DNA of 41,813 nt from NCBI GenBank assembly GCA_018821715.1, contig JAHJLN010000304.1:1-41813 (forward strand), written 5' to 3'. Source of the DNA: Pseudomonadota bacterium (GTDB lineage Bacteria; Desulfobacterota; Desulfobacteria; Desulfobacterales; Desulfobacteraceae). This document shows, one piece after another, positions 27,198 through 35,766 of the stretch. The stretch's first letter is position 1; every line of letters begins with the position of its first letter. The notes below the pieces were generated by a model. It did not search any database. It saw nothing but the letters and a program-made list of their open reading frames with translations, and was not told where the DNA came from. The position numbers were made by a program, and so were the translations under genes.

Positions 27198-28301
27198 ATG
27201 CGACTTATTTTTATAATTCTTACGGGTTTAATCCTGTGGTCGGCCCTGCCCGGGCCGGCCACAGCAGAAAGCATGGCCTGGACCAATGACCAGGCCATGC
27301 TGATTTTTTTTGAAGCCGTGACCCAGATCAAAAAACACGGACTTGACCCGTCTGATGCAGGCCGGATTACCACAGCAGCCATAAAGGCATACATGAACCG
27401 CCATGACCCTTATGGTGATTATTTATCCCCTGCAGAATACCGTCAGTGGAAACAGGCCCAGCGATACAGTTACCACGGTATAGGTATGGAAATCATAGAA
27501 CGGAACAGACACTTTTATTGCCTGCCAAGATTGTTGAGCCCGGCCCAAACCGCCGGTATAAAACAGGGCGATGAGCTGGTGGCAGTGGATGGGGACCCGG
27601 TCGCCGGCAGATCCATCTATTGGGTGGCAAGCCGTATCAGGGGGGAAAAAAACAGCAGTGTAACGCTGAAGGTGAACCGCGCAAACTTTCAACACGAATT
27701 TAATATAAATCGACAGCCTGTCAACGACATCTCGGCATGGCTGGACAAATCCGACAGACTTGATATCCTTTGCATTAATCATTTTTCGCCCCAGACCTTT
27801 GAAGAGATAAAAGCTGTTTTACAAAAACGCGATACAGACAGAACACTCATACTGGATCTTCGCAACAACCCGGGCGGAGACCTCTTTGCTGCGGTGGATA
27901 TCGCCGGTCTGTTTCTGCCGGTTGGCAGTAAAATTTTAACCATAGAAACAAATAAAGAAAAAACTGACTACATTGCTAAAGGCCATATCTGGAAAGGTAA
28001 AACACTTGCCATATGGCAAAACGGATTTACTGCCAGTGCTTCAGAAATCTTAATCGCCGGTCTAATTGGCAATCATACAGCGGTCAGCTTTGGGTCTGCC
28101 ACCTATGGGAAAGCCATGACCCAGAGTGTGATAGAACTATCCGACGGTTCTGCTCTGGTCATGAGTCGCGGCAGATTAACCGGCCCAAACAGTGACTCCT
28201 GGCAAACCAGGGGGCTTAAACCCATGTTTACAATAGATGATTCTGTCACATCCTGGACTGAAATTACTAAGAGAACCTTGGAAAAAGGGGGGGCAAAATG
28301 A
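27198..28301 (+). CDS. S41-family C-terminal processing protease (periplasmic)
   Basis: A 367-residue secreted serine protease of the CtpA/Prc type with a signal peptide (FIILTGLILWSALPGPATA). A helical N-domain (about 25-85), a PDZ domain (about 90-165; GIKQGDELVAVDGDPV) and the S41 catalytic core follow. NGFTASASE supplies the nucleophile Ser280 and TYGKAMTQ the general-base Lys305, 25 residues apart as in Prc; DLRNNPGGD is the conserved core strand. Both catalytic residues are intact, so it should be active. It lies four bases after the coiled-coil lipoprotein gene and overlaps the next gene by four. A role in processing or degrading a neighbouring envelope protein is inference. Confidence 0.88.
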   Translation: MRLIFIILTGLILWSALPGPATAESMAWTNDQAMLIFFEAVTQIKKHGLDPSDAGRITTAAIKAYMNRHDPYGDYLSPAEYRQWKQAQRYSYHGIGMEIIERNRHFYCLPRLLSPAQTAGIKQGDELVAVDGDPVAGRSIYWVASRIRGEKNSSVTLKVNRANFQHEFNINRQPVNDISAWLDKSDRLDILCINHFSPQTFEEIKAVLQKRDTDRTLILDLRNNPGGDLFAAVDIAGLFLPVGSKILTIETNKEKTDYIAKGHIWKGKTLAIWQNGFTASASEILIAGLIGNHTAVSFGSATYGKAMTQSVIELSDGSALVMSRGRLTGPNSDSWQTRGLKPMFTIDDSVTSWTEITKRTLEKGGAK

Positions 28302-29203
28302 AAAAAATCATGGCTGTTTCAGGGTTAATTCTGTTTTGCTTTCTGACAACCACACCCCAGGCCCGTGAGATCAGCTGGAAAAAATACGCCCTTCACCTGG
28401 TTGACGACTGGCAGGCAACAGATTTAGAAAACAATACATCTTCTGTGCTTACAATTGTGTCTGAACAACAGGGCATTTATGCAACGATCAAAATATCGGA
28501 CAAACCCCTTAACAGGAAACCCGTTGCAGATTACGCGGCCTGGCTGAAAAATTATGCTGAAGAATGGACATCTTTTAAATTTTCAAACTCAAGCATGGTT
28601 GAAAAAAGCACGGTTACAGTGCTGGGCCATAAAAACTGCCCCATGGCGGCAGGGCAGAACAACGCCACTTTTATCTGTCAGTTCCTGCCCCTGGTAGATG
28701 GCTATGCCTATAGTATCATTGTGAATGCAACGCCTTATTCCGATCAAACCCTGCCGCCTTTTATTCTGTCCATGCTGGAGCGTATGGTGTTTGACCATCA
28801 TGGCGGGATTGAATCCCCTGTGATCGAAACAACTGATACAAATGAGAATATCATTGATTCTACAAAAGATACCAGACAACCGCCCCCTTCTTTAGGTGAA
28901 CAGTTCAGTGAATCAGAACTCAAAGCCCTGCATAGCCATGTCATCTCCGTCAGTGATTTTTTTGAAAAAGGTGACAAGCAGGGACTTGCCAATACCCTCT
29001 TGCCCGGACCACAGACAGTCATAAAAAATGCGATTGAAAACAGCAGTCCTGAAGAACTGGCCCGTTTTGGAAATGCATTGAAATCACGCCGCGTCACGGC
29101 AATGGGCAGGGATCTGGTTGAATATGAAATTATTGATGGAGCACAAAAATATGCTGTCAGTTTTATCCTCATGGATGGAAAATGGTATTTGTACCATTTC
29201 TAA
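28298..29203 (+). CDS. secreted protein of unknown function
   Basis: A 301-residue protein with a signal peptide (MAVSGLILFCFLTTTPQARE). The first half, beginning ISWKKYALHLVDDWQATDLE, looks like a PsbP/MoaF-like beta sheet module and faintly resembles the SWQEYSLGPVSLQVPDNWES module of the protein encoded at 24164-25951. The second half (from about 205, ALHSHVISVSDFFEKGDKQG) resembles short domains predicted to form an NTF2-like or DUF-type fold with a WYLYHF ending. I do not recognise a named family. The start overlaps the preceding protease gene by four bases, and GGGGG precedes the ATG. Confidence 0.75.
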   Translation: MKKIMAVSGLILFCFLTTTPQAREISWKKYALHLVDDWQATDLENNTSSVLTIVSEQQGIYATIKISDKPLNRKPVADYAAWLKNYAEEWTSFKFSNSSMVEKSTVTVLGHKNCPMAAGQNNATFICQFLPLVDGYAYSIIVNATPYSDQTLPPFILSMLERMVFDHHGGIESPVIETTDTNENIIDSTKDTRQPPPSLGEQFSESELKALHSHVISVSDFFEKGDKQGLANTLLPGPQTVIKNAIENSSPEELARFGNALKSRRVTAMGRDLVEYEIIDGAQKYAVSFILMDGKWYLYHF

Positions 29204-31985
29204 ATCATTGATTCTTAGACAAATAATCCAGTCACTGTGTTATACGGCAATCACTTATATATTGCTGTCGGCCTGCTTTGTTCCGCAGATTTGCGCCTAT
29301 GCCAACAAGAGCGCAGGCCAGCCAGATCCAACCACCAATCGTGTGGACGGCCCCCATGGAAACATCAATTACCTGACCCTGATCCTCTATCAGGCAATGC
29401 TGAATGAAAAGCTGTCAAAAAACGATGTAAAGTTTGATCCTGTTTTCAAATATCAACTCAGGGACAACCAGGTGGGAGATTCATTACGTCCGATTGAGGG
29501 TGAAAGCATCTACCGCAGCGGATATTTTTATCCCAGCGACGCATTCAAGGACGGTGCTAAAATCGGGCCATCATATTTTTGCCTTACCGGCAACAAAACA
29601 CTCAAATTCCCGGACTGGCTGATTGAAGCCGGGTTTACTGCGGATGAACCGGAAGTATGGATGGGACTTCGCCACTTCTACGATCCAACCACTGGTAACG
29701 GTCTTACTGATTTTTCACATGACTGGATTACCCAGTCCGGGAATGTCGCGGTTAACAATGTACTGGGAAGACCCGATATGGATGCCAGGACATGGGCGAT
29801 GACCGGACCTGCAGATCAGAAATTTGCAGCCAATCCCTGGAGCTGGAAACAGGGAATTGAATCCATGCGAAATGCCCTGGCCCAGACCAAGTCACCTGCC
29901 CTGCGGGATGCCCAGTTTGTCATTGCCTGGCGTGCCCTGGGTGAAACCATGCATCTGCTGGCCGACATGACTGTACCGGCCCATGTCCGGAATGATTCCC
30001 ATCCTGGTATTTATGAATATGCCGGAATGGCACAGGATATGTATGAACTATTTGTCACTGAAAAATTGATCAAGTCGATCTGGAATAAAACAATTGCCCA
30101 AAAGAAAATGGTTCCGGCTGTTCGCGATGCCATCAGCTGGAATCTGCTTGAAGACATGGATAAAATAGATCATCCGCCCAGCCTGTTTCTTTGCCTGGCA
30201 ACCTATACCAACCGCAATTTTTTTTCCGCAGATACGGTCAGCGGCTCAGCAACGTATGACGGTCAACGCTTTGAAATTTTAAATGCCAACGGACAGAACC
30301 CTTATCCTGAACCCAAATTAGAATTACTCAACGCCAAAGCGTCAAAAGATCGAATTCTATGGCCGGAAACGATTTATTACCGGGATTTTCCCATGGGAAG
30401 CATGACCGAAGCAAATAAGATCAAACATCTTCCGATTGTTCAACTTTCCTGGGCAGCATCACAGGGGTTGTTTGAGCTGGCAAAAGGACCGGTCAGCTAC
30501 AACGGGTTCACTGACAGTTTTCTTGTCAATCAGGCCATGGCAGAACATCTGCTGCCAATTGCTATTTATGCAAATACAAAATTACTTGACTGGTATCTCC
30601 CACGGCTGGAAATTGTCCTTAAAACCCTTAATATAGACCAGGCAATATTGACCGGAATTATCAAACATCATCCTTACGGGGTCCATCCCAAAGACAAACC
30701 ATTGATCTTTAATTTGCCGGAAGGGGATCAATGGAGCCGGTTTCATGAGCTTTATATTGATGGGAAAAAACTGTTCTTTGATCAATACACACTTAAAATC
30801 CAGCAAAACCAGATTTTTGTTGATCTAAAAAAATTAAAAGAACTCAAATTAACGGCATCCAGTCAGGTTTCACTGGTTCTGGATATGGGAGGCATTCGTA
30901 TACGTTCCGGAATCATTACGGCAGCAGAAGACTGCGGGTACTGGGTTTTATCAGACATCAAAGAAAATGACGAAAAATACAAATGGGAGGGTGAAGGCGT
31001 TAAATCTTCCCATGAACCAGGTAAAAATAAAATTAACGGACAAGTCAATATTAGTGTTCCCAAATCAGTCTCTTATTCAGTTGATTCTGAACTCTCCTGG
31101 GAATCCATGCCAAAAGTAATTCCCACGGGCGGCCGATGGGCAATCGAATACCAAGGCAAAACACAAAGCTCAGGCCAGGCGAATACAGACGAAAATGATC
31201 CGGGTTACTATCGTTCATCATATAGTGTAGTCCGGGCCTTTCCAGGACCGACCCATGGGATATTTCATATCGACTACCGGCATGACCAGGCCCTCTCCAA
31301 CAAAGGGGATTGCCTGGCCGGTGGTATTATTTCAAAATCCGGCCTGGTGAGTTCCGGAAAAGGACATATCAAGCCCGGACAATCCGGAGCAAAAAAAGCA
31401 ATCCTCCAGTTTTATCTGGCATCACCGACATGGCGTGACCCTTCAGACAACAGCCTGATGCGACCAGACGAGTTCTACACGCTTACAGGCGAAACCCCGG
31501 CCGGCAAACTGCGCCAGGTATATGCCTACCGGTTTGTCAAGAAACTGAACAAAAATCAGCAGCAATCGCTTGAACAGACATTATCCAGTCAGGCGTATAA
31601 TGGACTTGCCAAACTGCCTAAAATTAATTTTAACTCCGGGGGAACGGCAGCATCAGTTACGGACAATGCAGCCCCTGCCGGCAATGGTGATCCAAAATTA
31701 ACGACATTACACCATGTGCCAGGAACCATGAAGAAACAAGAACCCATTGTTTTCAAAGTTGATGTTGTCAATCCGCCTGAATCGGCAAGCTACACCTGGT
31801 GGATGGAAGAAGTATTTTCAAATCAGAGCAAGTCGCCGCCACAGCCAACGGCCTGGACTGGCATACCGGAAATTCGATACACATACGGCAGTTCAGGAAC
31901 CTATCATTTAACGGTGTGGTTGAAAAACAAAAAAACAGGAAAGTTTGTGGCCAAACAAAGCTGGCAGATCAATATTGGCGATTGA
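29175..31985 (+). CDS. large secreted zinc phospholipase C / P1 nuclease-like protein
   Basis: About 936 residues, the last gene of the operon. A signal peptide or anchor (YTAITYILLSACFVPQICAYA) precedes a helical domain with HLLADMTVPAHVRND: H260-x3-D264-x5-H270 has the exact spacing of the zinc ligands H118, D122 and H128 of the phospholipase C/P1 nuclease superfamily. An early DGPHGNINY could give another ligand. The middle and C-terminal parts are beta-rich, ending in a PKD-like module (FKVDVVNPPESASYTWWMEE ... YGSSGTYHLTVWL). No ribosome-binding site is clear, and the gene overlaps its predecessor by 29 bases, so the ATG at 29175 is uncertain; an upstream start at 29118 or a downstream TTG are alternatives. 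It may hydrolyse phospholipids or nucleic acids; the substrate is not evident. Confidence 0.75.
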   Translation: MENGICTISKSLILRQIIQSLCYTAITYILLSACFVPQICAYANKSAGQPDPTTNRVDGPHGNINYLTLILYQAMLNEKLSKNDVKFDPVFKYQLRDNQVGDSLRPIEGESIYRSGYFYPSDAFKDGAKIGPSYFCLTGNKTLKFPDWLIEAGFTADEPEVWMGLRHFYDPTTGNGLTDFSHDWITQSGNVAVNNVLGRPDMDARTWAMTGPADQKFAANPWSWKQGIESMRNALAQTKSPALRDAQFVIAWRALGETMHLLADMTVPAHVRNDSHPGIYEYAGMAQDMYELFVTEKLIKSIWNKTIAQKKMVPAVRDAISWNLLEDMDKIDHPPSLFLCLATYTNRNFFSADTVSGSATYDGQRFEILNANGQNPYPEPKLELLNAKASKDRILWPETIYYRDFPMGSMTEANKIKHLPIVQLSWAASQGLFELAKGPVSYNGFTDSFLVNQAMAEHLLPIAIYANTKLLDWYLPRLEIVLKTLNIDQAILTGIIKHHPYGVHPKDKPLIFNLPEGDQWSRFHELYIDGKKLFFDQYTLKIQQNQIFVDLKKLKELKLTASSQVSLVLDMGGIRIRSGIITAAEDCGYWVLSDIKENDEKYKWEGEGVKSSHEPGKNKINGQVNISVPKSVSYSVDSELSWESMPKVIPTGGRWAIEYQGKTQSSGQANTDENDPGYYRSSYSVVRAFPGPTHGIFHIDYRHDQALSNKGDCLAGGIISKSGLVSSGKGHIKPGQSGAKKAILQFYLASPTWRDPSDNSLMRPDEFYTLTGETPAGKLRQVYAYRFVKKLNKNQQQSLEQTLSSQAYNGLAKLPKINFNSGGTAASVTDNAAPAGNGDPKLTTLHHVPGTMKKQEPIVFKVDVVNPPESASYTWWMEEVFSNQSKSPPQPTAWTGIPEIRYTYGSSGTYHLTVWLKNKKTGKFVAKQSWQINIGD

Positions 31986-32038
31986 TAAGATAACCAATAT
32001 CCATGGTTTGCATATCCTTGAGCCTTATAACTCGAGAA

Positions 32039-33220
32039 TCAACTGTCTTCACAGAACTTTAGAAAAGCCGGCAGGACAGCCCCCAAAAGGATCAAAGCGC
32101 CTGCTGCAATGAACCCCAGATTAAAAAATCCTTTTTCCCCTAAAATACCGATCAGATTTGGAATCAGCCCGCCGCCGAGAAGAAACGCTATGGGTATTGT
32201 AAAAGAGACTGCAATATTGCGGGTCTCCTTTGATCCAATATGCGATAAGGCGGCAAAGGCAGGAGGGAAAAAACAGACGGCAAGAACCGGCTGGCAGAAA
32301 ATGACAATTTGTATGAACCTGCCGGATAACAGTCCGATAAACAGGGTTGAAATACCGGTAAAAAACAGGTCAAAAGACAGAGTCAATTTCAACCCGAAAC
32401 GATCCGACAGCCATCCCACCACAAAGGGCATTGGCAGGGTTAAAATCCTAGACATGGTAATCAGCGTATTGGCCTCAGACTGCAGCAGACCATGCTCTTT
32501 TACAAGATATAACGGCAGCATGGAATAAACTCCCAGCGTCCCGGTTACACCCAGACTGAACAGTGCAACCATCAGCCAGAAAGAAGGGGTTGCCACAAGG
32601 GGCAGAAACGATTTCAGTCTTGGGGATTCTCCTGGAAAATCCGTTACAGTGGAAAATCTAAAAAAGGAAAATCCAAACAAAACAGAAGTTGTGCCAATAA
32701 CCATTAGAACACTTCTCCAGGAAAGCCATAACAGCAGTCCCTCACAGATTATCGGCGCCAGCAGAAAACTTAAATTCGGAGCAAGCTCATGAATGCCGAT
32801 GGCCTTTCCCCAGTTTCGACTGGTAATCGAAGATGTCAGCATGGCGATTCCCGAGGGAAGATATAATGCGGCCGTCATGCCGACAATAAACAGTCCAAGC
32901 CGCATTCCCAACAAAGTTTGGCTCATCCCTGTACCGATAAATGCAAGTCCTGTTGCCACGGCTGAAAATACGATTGTTTTTTTATGAAAAAGCTTTGAGG
33001 AAACAAATCCTGAACATAATAATGAGATAAAATACCCGGATGCAGATACCAGGAAAAAAGACCCGGCCTGGTCGCGGGTCAGGTTCATATCCGTCAAAAT
33101 AGTCGGCAGTAAAGGTGAAATGATGATTCTGATGGTAAAATTCAAGAAAAAAATGGATGTCAAAAAAAACAGCGGGAAGAGCTGAGAGCTAAAATTGTCT
33201 TTTCCATTCAATTTGTGCAT
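32039..33220 (-). CDS. MFS transporter
   Basis: A 393-residue inner-membrane protein with twelve hydrophobic helices typical of the major facilitator superfamily. It has MNLTRDQAGSFFLVSASGYF near TM1-2, GIHELAPNLSFLLAPIICEG (TM5 region, antiporter-like) and GWLSDRFGLKL as the loop 8-9 motif A. The length is normal. It is convergent with the ten-gene operon (53 bases between stops) and has no operon partner on its own strand. The substrate is unknown; proton-coupled transport is assumed from the family. Confidence 0.88.
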   Translation of the reverse strand: MHKLNGKDNFSSQLFPLFFLTSIFFLNFTIRIIISPLLPTILTDMNLTRDQAGSFFLVSASGYFISLLCSGFVSSKLFHKKTIVFSAVATGLAFIGTGMSQTLLGMRLGLFIVGMTAALYLPSGIAMLTSSITSRNWGKAIGIHELAPNLSFLLAPIICEGLLLWLSWRSVLMVIGTTSVLFGFSFFRFSTVTDFPGESPRLKSFLPLVATPSFWLMVALFSLGVTGTLGVYSMLPLYLVKEHGLLQSEANTLITMSRILTLPMPFVVGWLSDRFGLKLTLSFDLFFTGISTLFIGLLSGRFIQIVIFCQPVLAVCFFPPAFAALSHIGSKETRNIAVSFTIPIAFLLGGGLIPNLIGILGEKGFFNLGFIAAGALILLGAVLPAFLKFCEDS

Positions 33221-33351
33221 GGTGTTATGTTTTGATCCCCCCCAAAAAAACTTTAGACCAGGTTAAGCCACCTTTTTCAACAAACTTAGATAATTGTCCT
33301 TCCTTTATTTGTATGGACGCAATAACATGTATCACTTTATCATCGCCTCAA

Positions 33352-33627
33352 TTATTTTTTAATATCCCTGACCTGTTTTTTCAAAATTTCCAGTACATTG
33401 CTCCCATTTTTTTTTGCAATCCTATGGGCATCCTCCACAACTTTTTGAGCATGCGCCGACAAAACCGCCTCATCGGGCAAGGCAGTACCGGATTGTTCAT
33501 ATCGCCAGACAAGCAGTTTTCTGGCAAAAGCAACCTCTTGTTTCCAGACAAATCCATTCTTTCCAAAAATAGCCATAACTGCATGTCTCTCCATGATATC
33601 AAGTTTAAACCTGATTGGTTTTAGCAT
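33352..33627 (-). CDS. small cytoplasmic protein of unknown function
   Basis: A 91-residue soluble, basic and amphipathic protein with no signal or membrane segment. The composition is protein-like (VWKQEVAFARKLLVWRYEQS; AHAQKVVEDAHRIAKKNGSN), unlike a chance frame. The start may be the ATG at 33627 or an internal one (33594, MERHAV); no ribosome-binding site decides. It lies about 130 bases upstream of the MFS gene on the same strand. I do not recognise the family. Confidence 0.55.
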   Translation of the reverse strand: MLKPIRFKLDIMERHAVMAIFGKNGFVWKQEVAFARKLLVWRYEQSGTALPDEAVLSAHAQKVVEDAHRIAKKNGSNVLEILKKQVRDIKK

Positions 33628-33885
33628 ATTTTTCTGATTCGTGAAGCCTCTTTATGGCCTAAAAGCAAGAAAACCCAAATCGATGGCATGATGTCATGCA
33701 TAAAAAAATCCTCCAATGGCAAGTGCCGCATTTGCTTGATAGTAACCTTATTACCCAGTCATTTTTCAATCTGTGGAGAAAGTATCCACTATTTTGTCTA
33801 TGCCGTGCTGGATTCTTTTTGCACAGGATACAACATTATTTATAATATCAAATACTTAAAAACATTTTAAACCGGTTTTAATTTT
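33628..33885. other. gene-free stretch upstream of efflux operon
   Basis: No convincing gene was found. A 60-codon frame at 33688-33870 has an unprotein-like composition. The stretch contains GTGGA (33773-33777) and TCCAC (33785-33789), an inverted repeat with seven-base spacing about 130 bases upstream of the predicted sigma-54 transcription start, a weak candidate activator site, and the palindrome AAACCGGTTT near 33870. Confidence 0.4.
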
Positions 33886-33901
33886 TGGCACCCATGTTGC
33901 T
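33886..33901 (+). promoter_or_regulatory. sigma-54 promoter of the tripartite efflux operon
   Basis: TGGCAC-CCATG-TTGCT matches the -24/-12 consensus TGGCAC-N5-TTGCW at every constrained position, with GG and GC ten bases apart. Transcription would start near 33911, 26 bases before the ATG of the outer-membrane gene. Expression would therefore require an enhancer-binding activator, none of which is encoded in the window. Confidence 0.75.
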
Positions 33902-33936
33902 ATATCCTGTTAAAGAGTGATAATAAAGGGGAACCG

Positions 33937-35766
33937 ATGTTTTTAACAAACTCAATACGGACTGTTATGAAAATTAATATTTACCCGGTCTTCTGCCGCT
34001 CCTGCAGGATAGCAGGATTGATATGGGTTGCAGCCGCAATCCTGACTGGATGTCAGACTCCGGGAGAGTTCAGGACTGACGTTGACCGGCAGGCACAACG
34101 CATTATCAATGAAAAGCAGGCACAGGTTCTGGGCAGGCAGACTGATTTCAGTCTGGAAAAGCCCAGCGACATCCTGCGCCGTCAGATACTTGAACATACA
34201 TCCCTTCCGGTTGCCGGCCCCGCCTCTTTAGGTTCGGATAAACTGCCGCCCGTGGCCCACTGGCCTGAATCGGGTTATCCGACATCAGCAGGAGCACAGG
34301 GGCATTCTTCTTATGACTTGAACACCCCGCTTTCCATTTCTCTTGTAAGGGCCCTTCAAATCGGTGCCCGGAACAATTTTGAATTTATGACAAAAAAGGA
34401 GACTGTATTTCAGTCTGCCCTGGCTTTATACCTTGAGCAGGATGCTTTTCGCACCAGCCTTATCGGCCAGATACAGAGCCTGGTGAGTTCAGATAGATCC
34501 CAGACACCTTCCCGGGAAGGAACCTTGAACAGCGGAACGATTACCGGAACCCGACAATTGGAAAACGGGATCAAACTGTCCACTGCCCTGGCCGTTGATC
34601 TGGCAACCCTGCTCACTTCAGGCAGCAATTCTTCTTTTGGAATCAAGGCAGATGCCAGTCTGTCTATTCCCCTGCTGAGAGGGTCCGGCAGACACATTGT
34701 AACTGAGCCCATGCAGCAGGCCGAACAAAACCTGGTGTACGCCATCCTCGATTTTGAACGGTTCAAGAAAAAATTTGCCGTATCAATCGGCAGAGACTAC
34801 CTGACCATTTTAAAACAGATGGATGGGGTTAAAAATGCCTGGGAAGATTATCAAAGCCGATTGATCTCGTCCCGGAGAAGCAGACGGCTGGCTGAAGCAG
34901 GCCGACTCAAGGAGATCGAGGTGGACCAGTCGGTGCAGACCGAGCTTGTTGCCCGCCAAAGATGGGTGTCTGCCCAGGAGCAGTATAAAAAGCAGATGGA
35001 TGCGTTTAAAGTTCAGCTGGGCCTGCCGCCGGATGCCGACATCGACCTTTACCCGGATGAACTCAACCGTCTTGCCGTAGTACCGGATATGGGTGCAGGC
35101 CCCCTGGAGCTGTCCGAACGAAAGGCTGTTGAGATGGCCCTGGAAAATCGGTATGACCTGCAGGTCATTACGGGCAAGGTATTTGATGCGCAACGGGCAG
35201 TGGTTGTGGCCGCTGATGCCCTGGGGGCTGAACTCACCTTTTTGGGGTCTGCAGCGATTGGAGAACGTCGGACCATCACCACGGCGGATCTTGAAAACGC
35301 CAGACTGAGAACCGACAAAGGCGTGTTTTCTGCTTTGCTGACACTGGATCTGGGATTTGACAGAACAGCCGAAGCCATAACTTACCGTAACAGCTTTATT
35401 TTGCTCGAACAAGCTGTACGCAATGCACAAAGCCTTGAAGACACCATAAAAATAGAAATCCGAAGCCGGCTCAGGGAGCTGCTGGAGGCCCGGGAAACAC
35501 TGGTGATCCAGGCCAAGTCTGTCGAGCTTGCTTTAAAACGTGTTAAAAGTATCACCCTGTTCATGGATGCGGGAAGAGCCCAAACCCGGGATCTTTTAGA
35601 GGCCCAGGATGCCCTGCTCGAAGCCCAGAACAGTCTGACATCGGCCCGGGTAAATTATCGGATAGCAGAGCTGGAAATCCAGCGTGACATGGGACTGCTC
35701 GTTGTTACAGATACGGGTCTGTGGCAGGAGTACTCTCCGGAGGCAAATACCAATGGTAAAAAATAA
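33937..35766 (+). CDS. outer-membrane efflux lipoprotein (TolC/OprM family)
   Basis: A 609-residue outer-membrane channel component of a tripartite exporter. A long N-region ends in a hydrophobic stretch and lipobox ILTGC. Two outer-membrane-efflux-protein (OEP) repeats follow; the second contains long helices (SLEDTIKIEIRSRLRELLEA; EAQDALLEAQNSLTSARVNY), the periplasmic coiled-coil barrel of the family. GGGGA precedes the ATG at 33937; an ATG at 33967 is a plausible alternative giving a more normal signal peptide. It overlaps the adaptor gene by 14 bases and is led by a sigma-54 promoter. The N-terminal 130 residues before the first OEP repeat are longer than usual. Confidence 0.88.
   Translation: MFLTNSIRTVMKINIYPVFCRSCRIAGLIWVAAAILTGCQTPGEFRTDVDRQAQRIINEKQAQVLGRQTDFSLEKPSDILRRQILEHTSLPVAGPASLGSDKLPPVAHWPESGYPTSAGAQGHSSYDLNTPLSISLVRALQIGARNNFEFMTKKETVFQSALALYLEQDAFRTSLIGQIQSLVSSDRSQTPSREGTLNSGTITGTRQLENGIKLSTALAVDLATLLTSGSNSSFGIKADASLSIPLLRGSGRHIVTEPMQQAEQNLVYAILDFERFKKKFAVSIGRDYLTILKQMDGVKNAWEDYQSRLISSRRSRRLAEAGRLKEIEVDQSVQTELVARQRWVSAQEQYKKQMDAFKVQLGLPPDADIDLYPDELNRLAVVPDMGAGPLELSERKAVEMALENRYDLQVITGKVFDAQRAVVVAADALGAELTFLGSAAIGERRTITTADLENARLRTDKGVFSALLTLDLGFDRTAEAITYRNSFILLEQAVRNAQSLEDTIKIEIRSRLRELLEARETLVIQAKSVELALKRVKSITLFMDAGRAQTRDLLEAQDALLEAQNSLTSARVNYRIAELEIQRDMGLLVVTDTGLWQEYSPEANTNGKK

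Noticed and set aside
17595-31985. Reading the operon as a type VI secretion locus
   Set aside because: No tss genes (sheath, Hcp, VgrG, ClpV, TssJKLM), no Fha and no kinase or phosphatase domain were found; only the sensory core is similar.
33688-33870. A 60-codon open frame before the efflux operon
   Set aside because: No ribosome-binding site, odd composition rich in Cys, Ile and Tyr, and it lies in a regulatory region.
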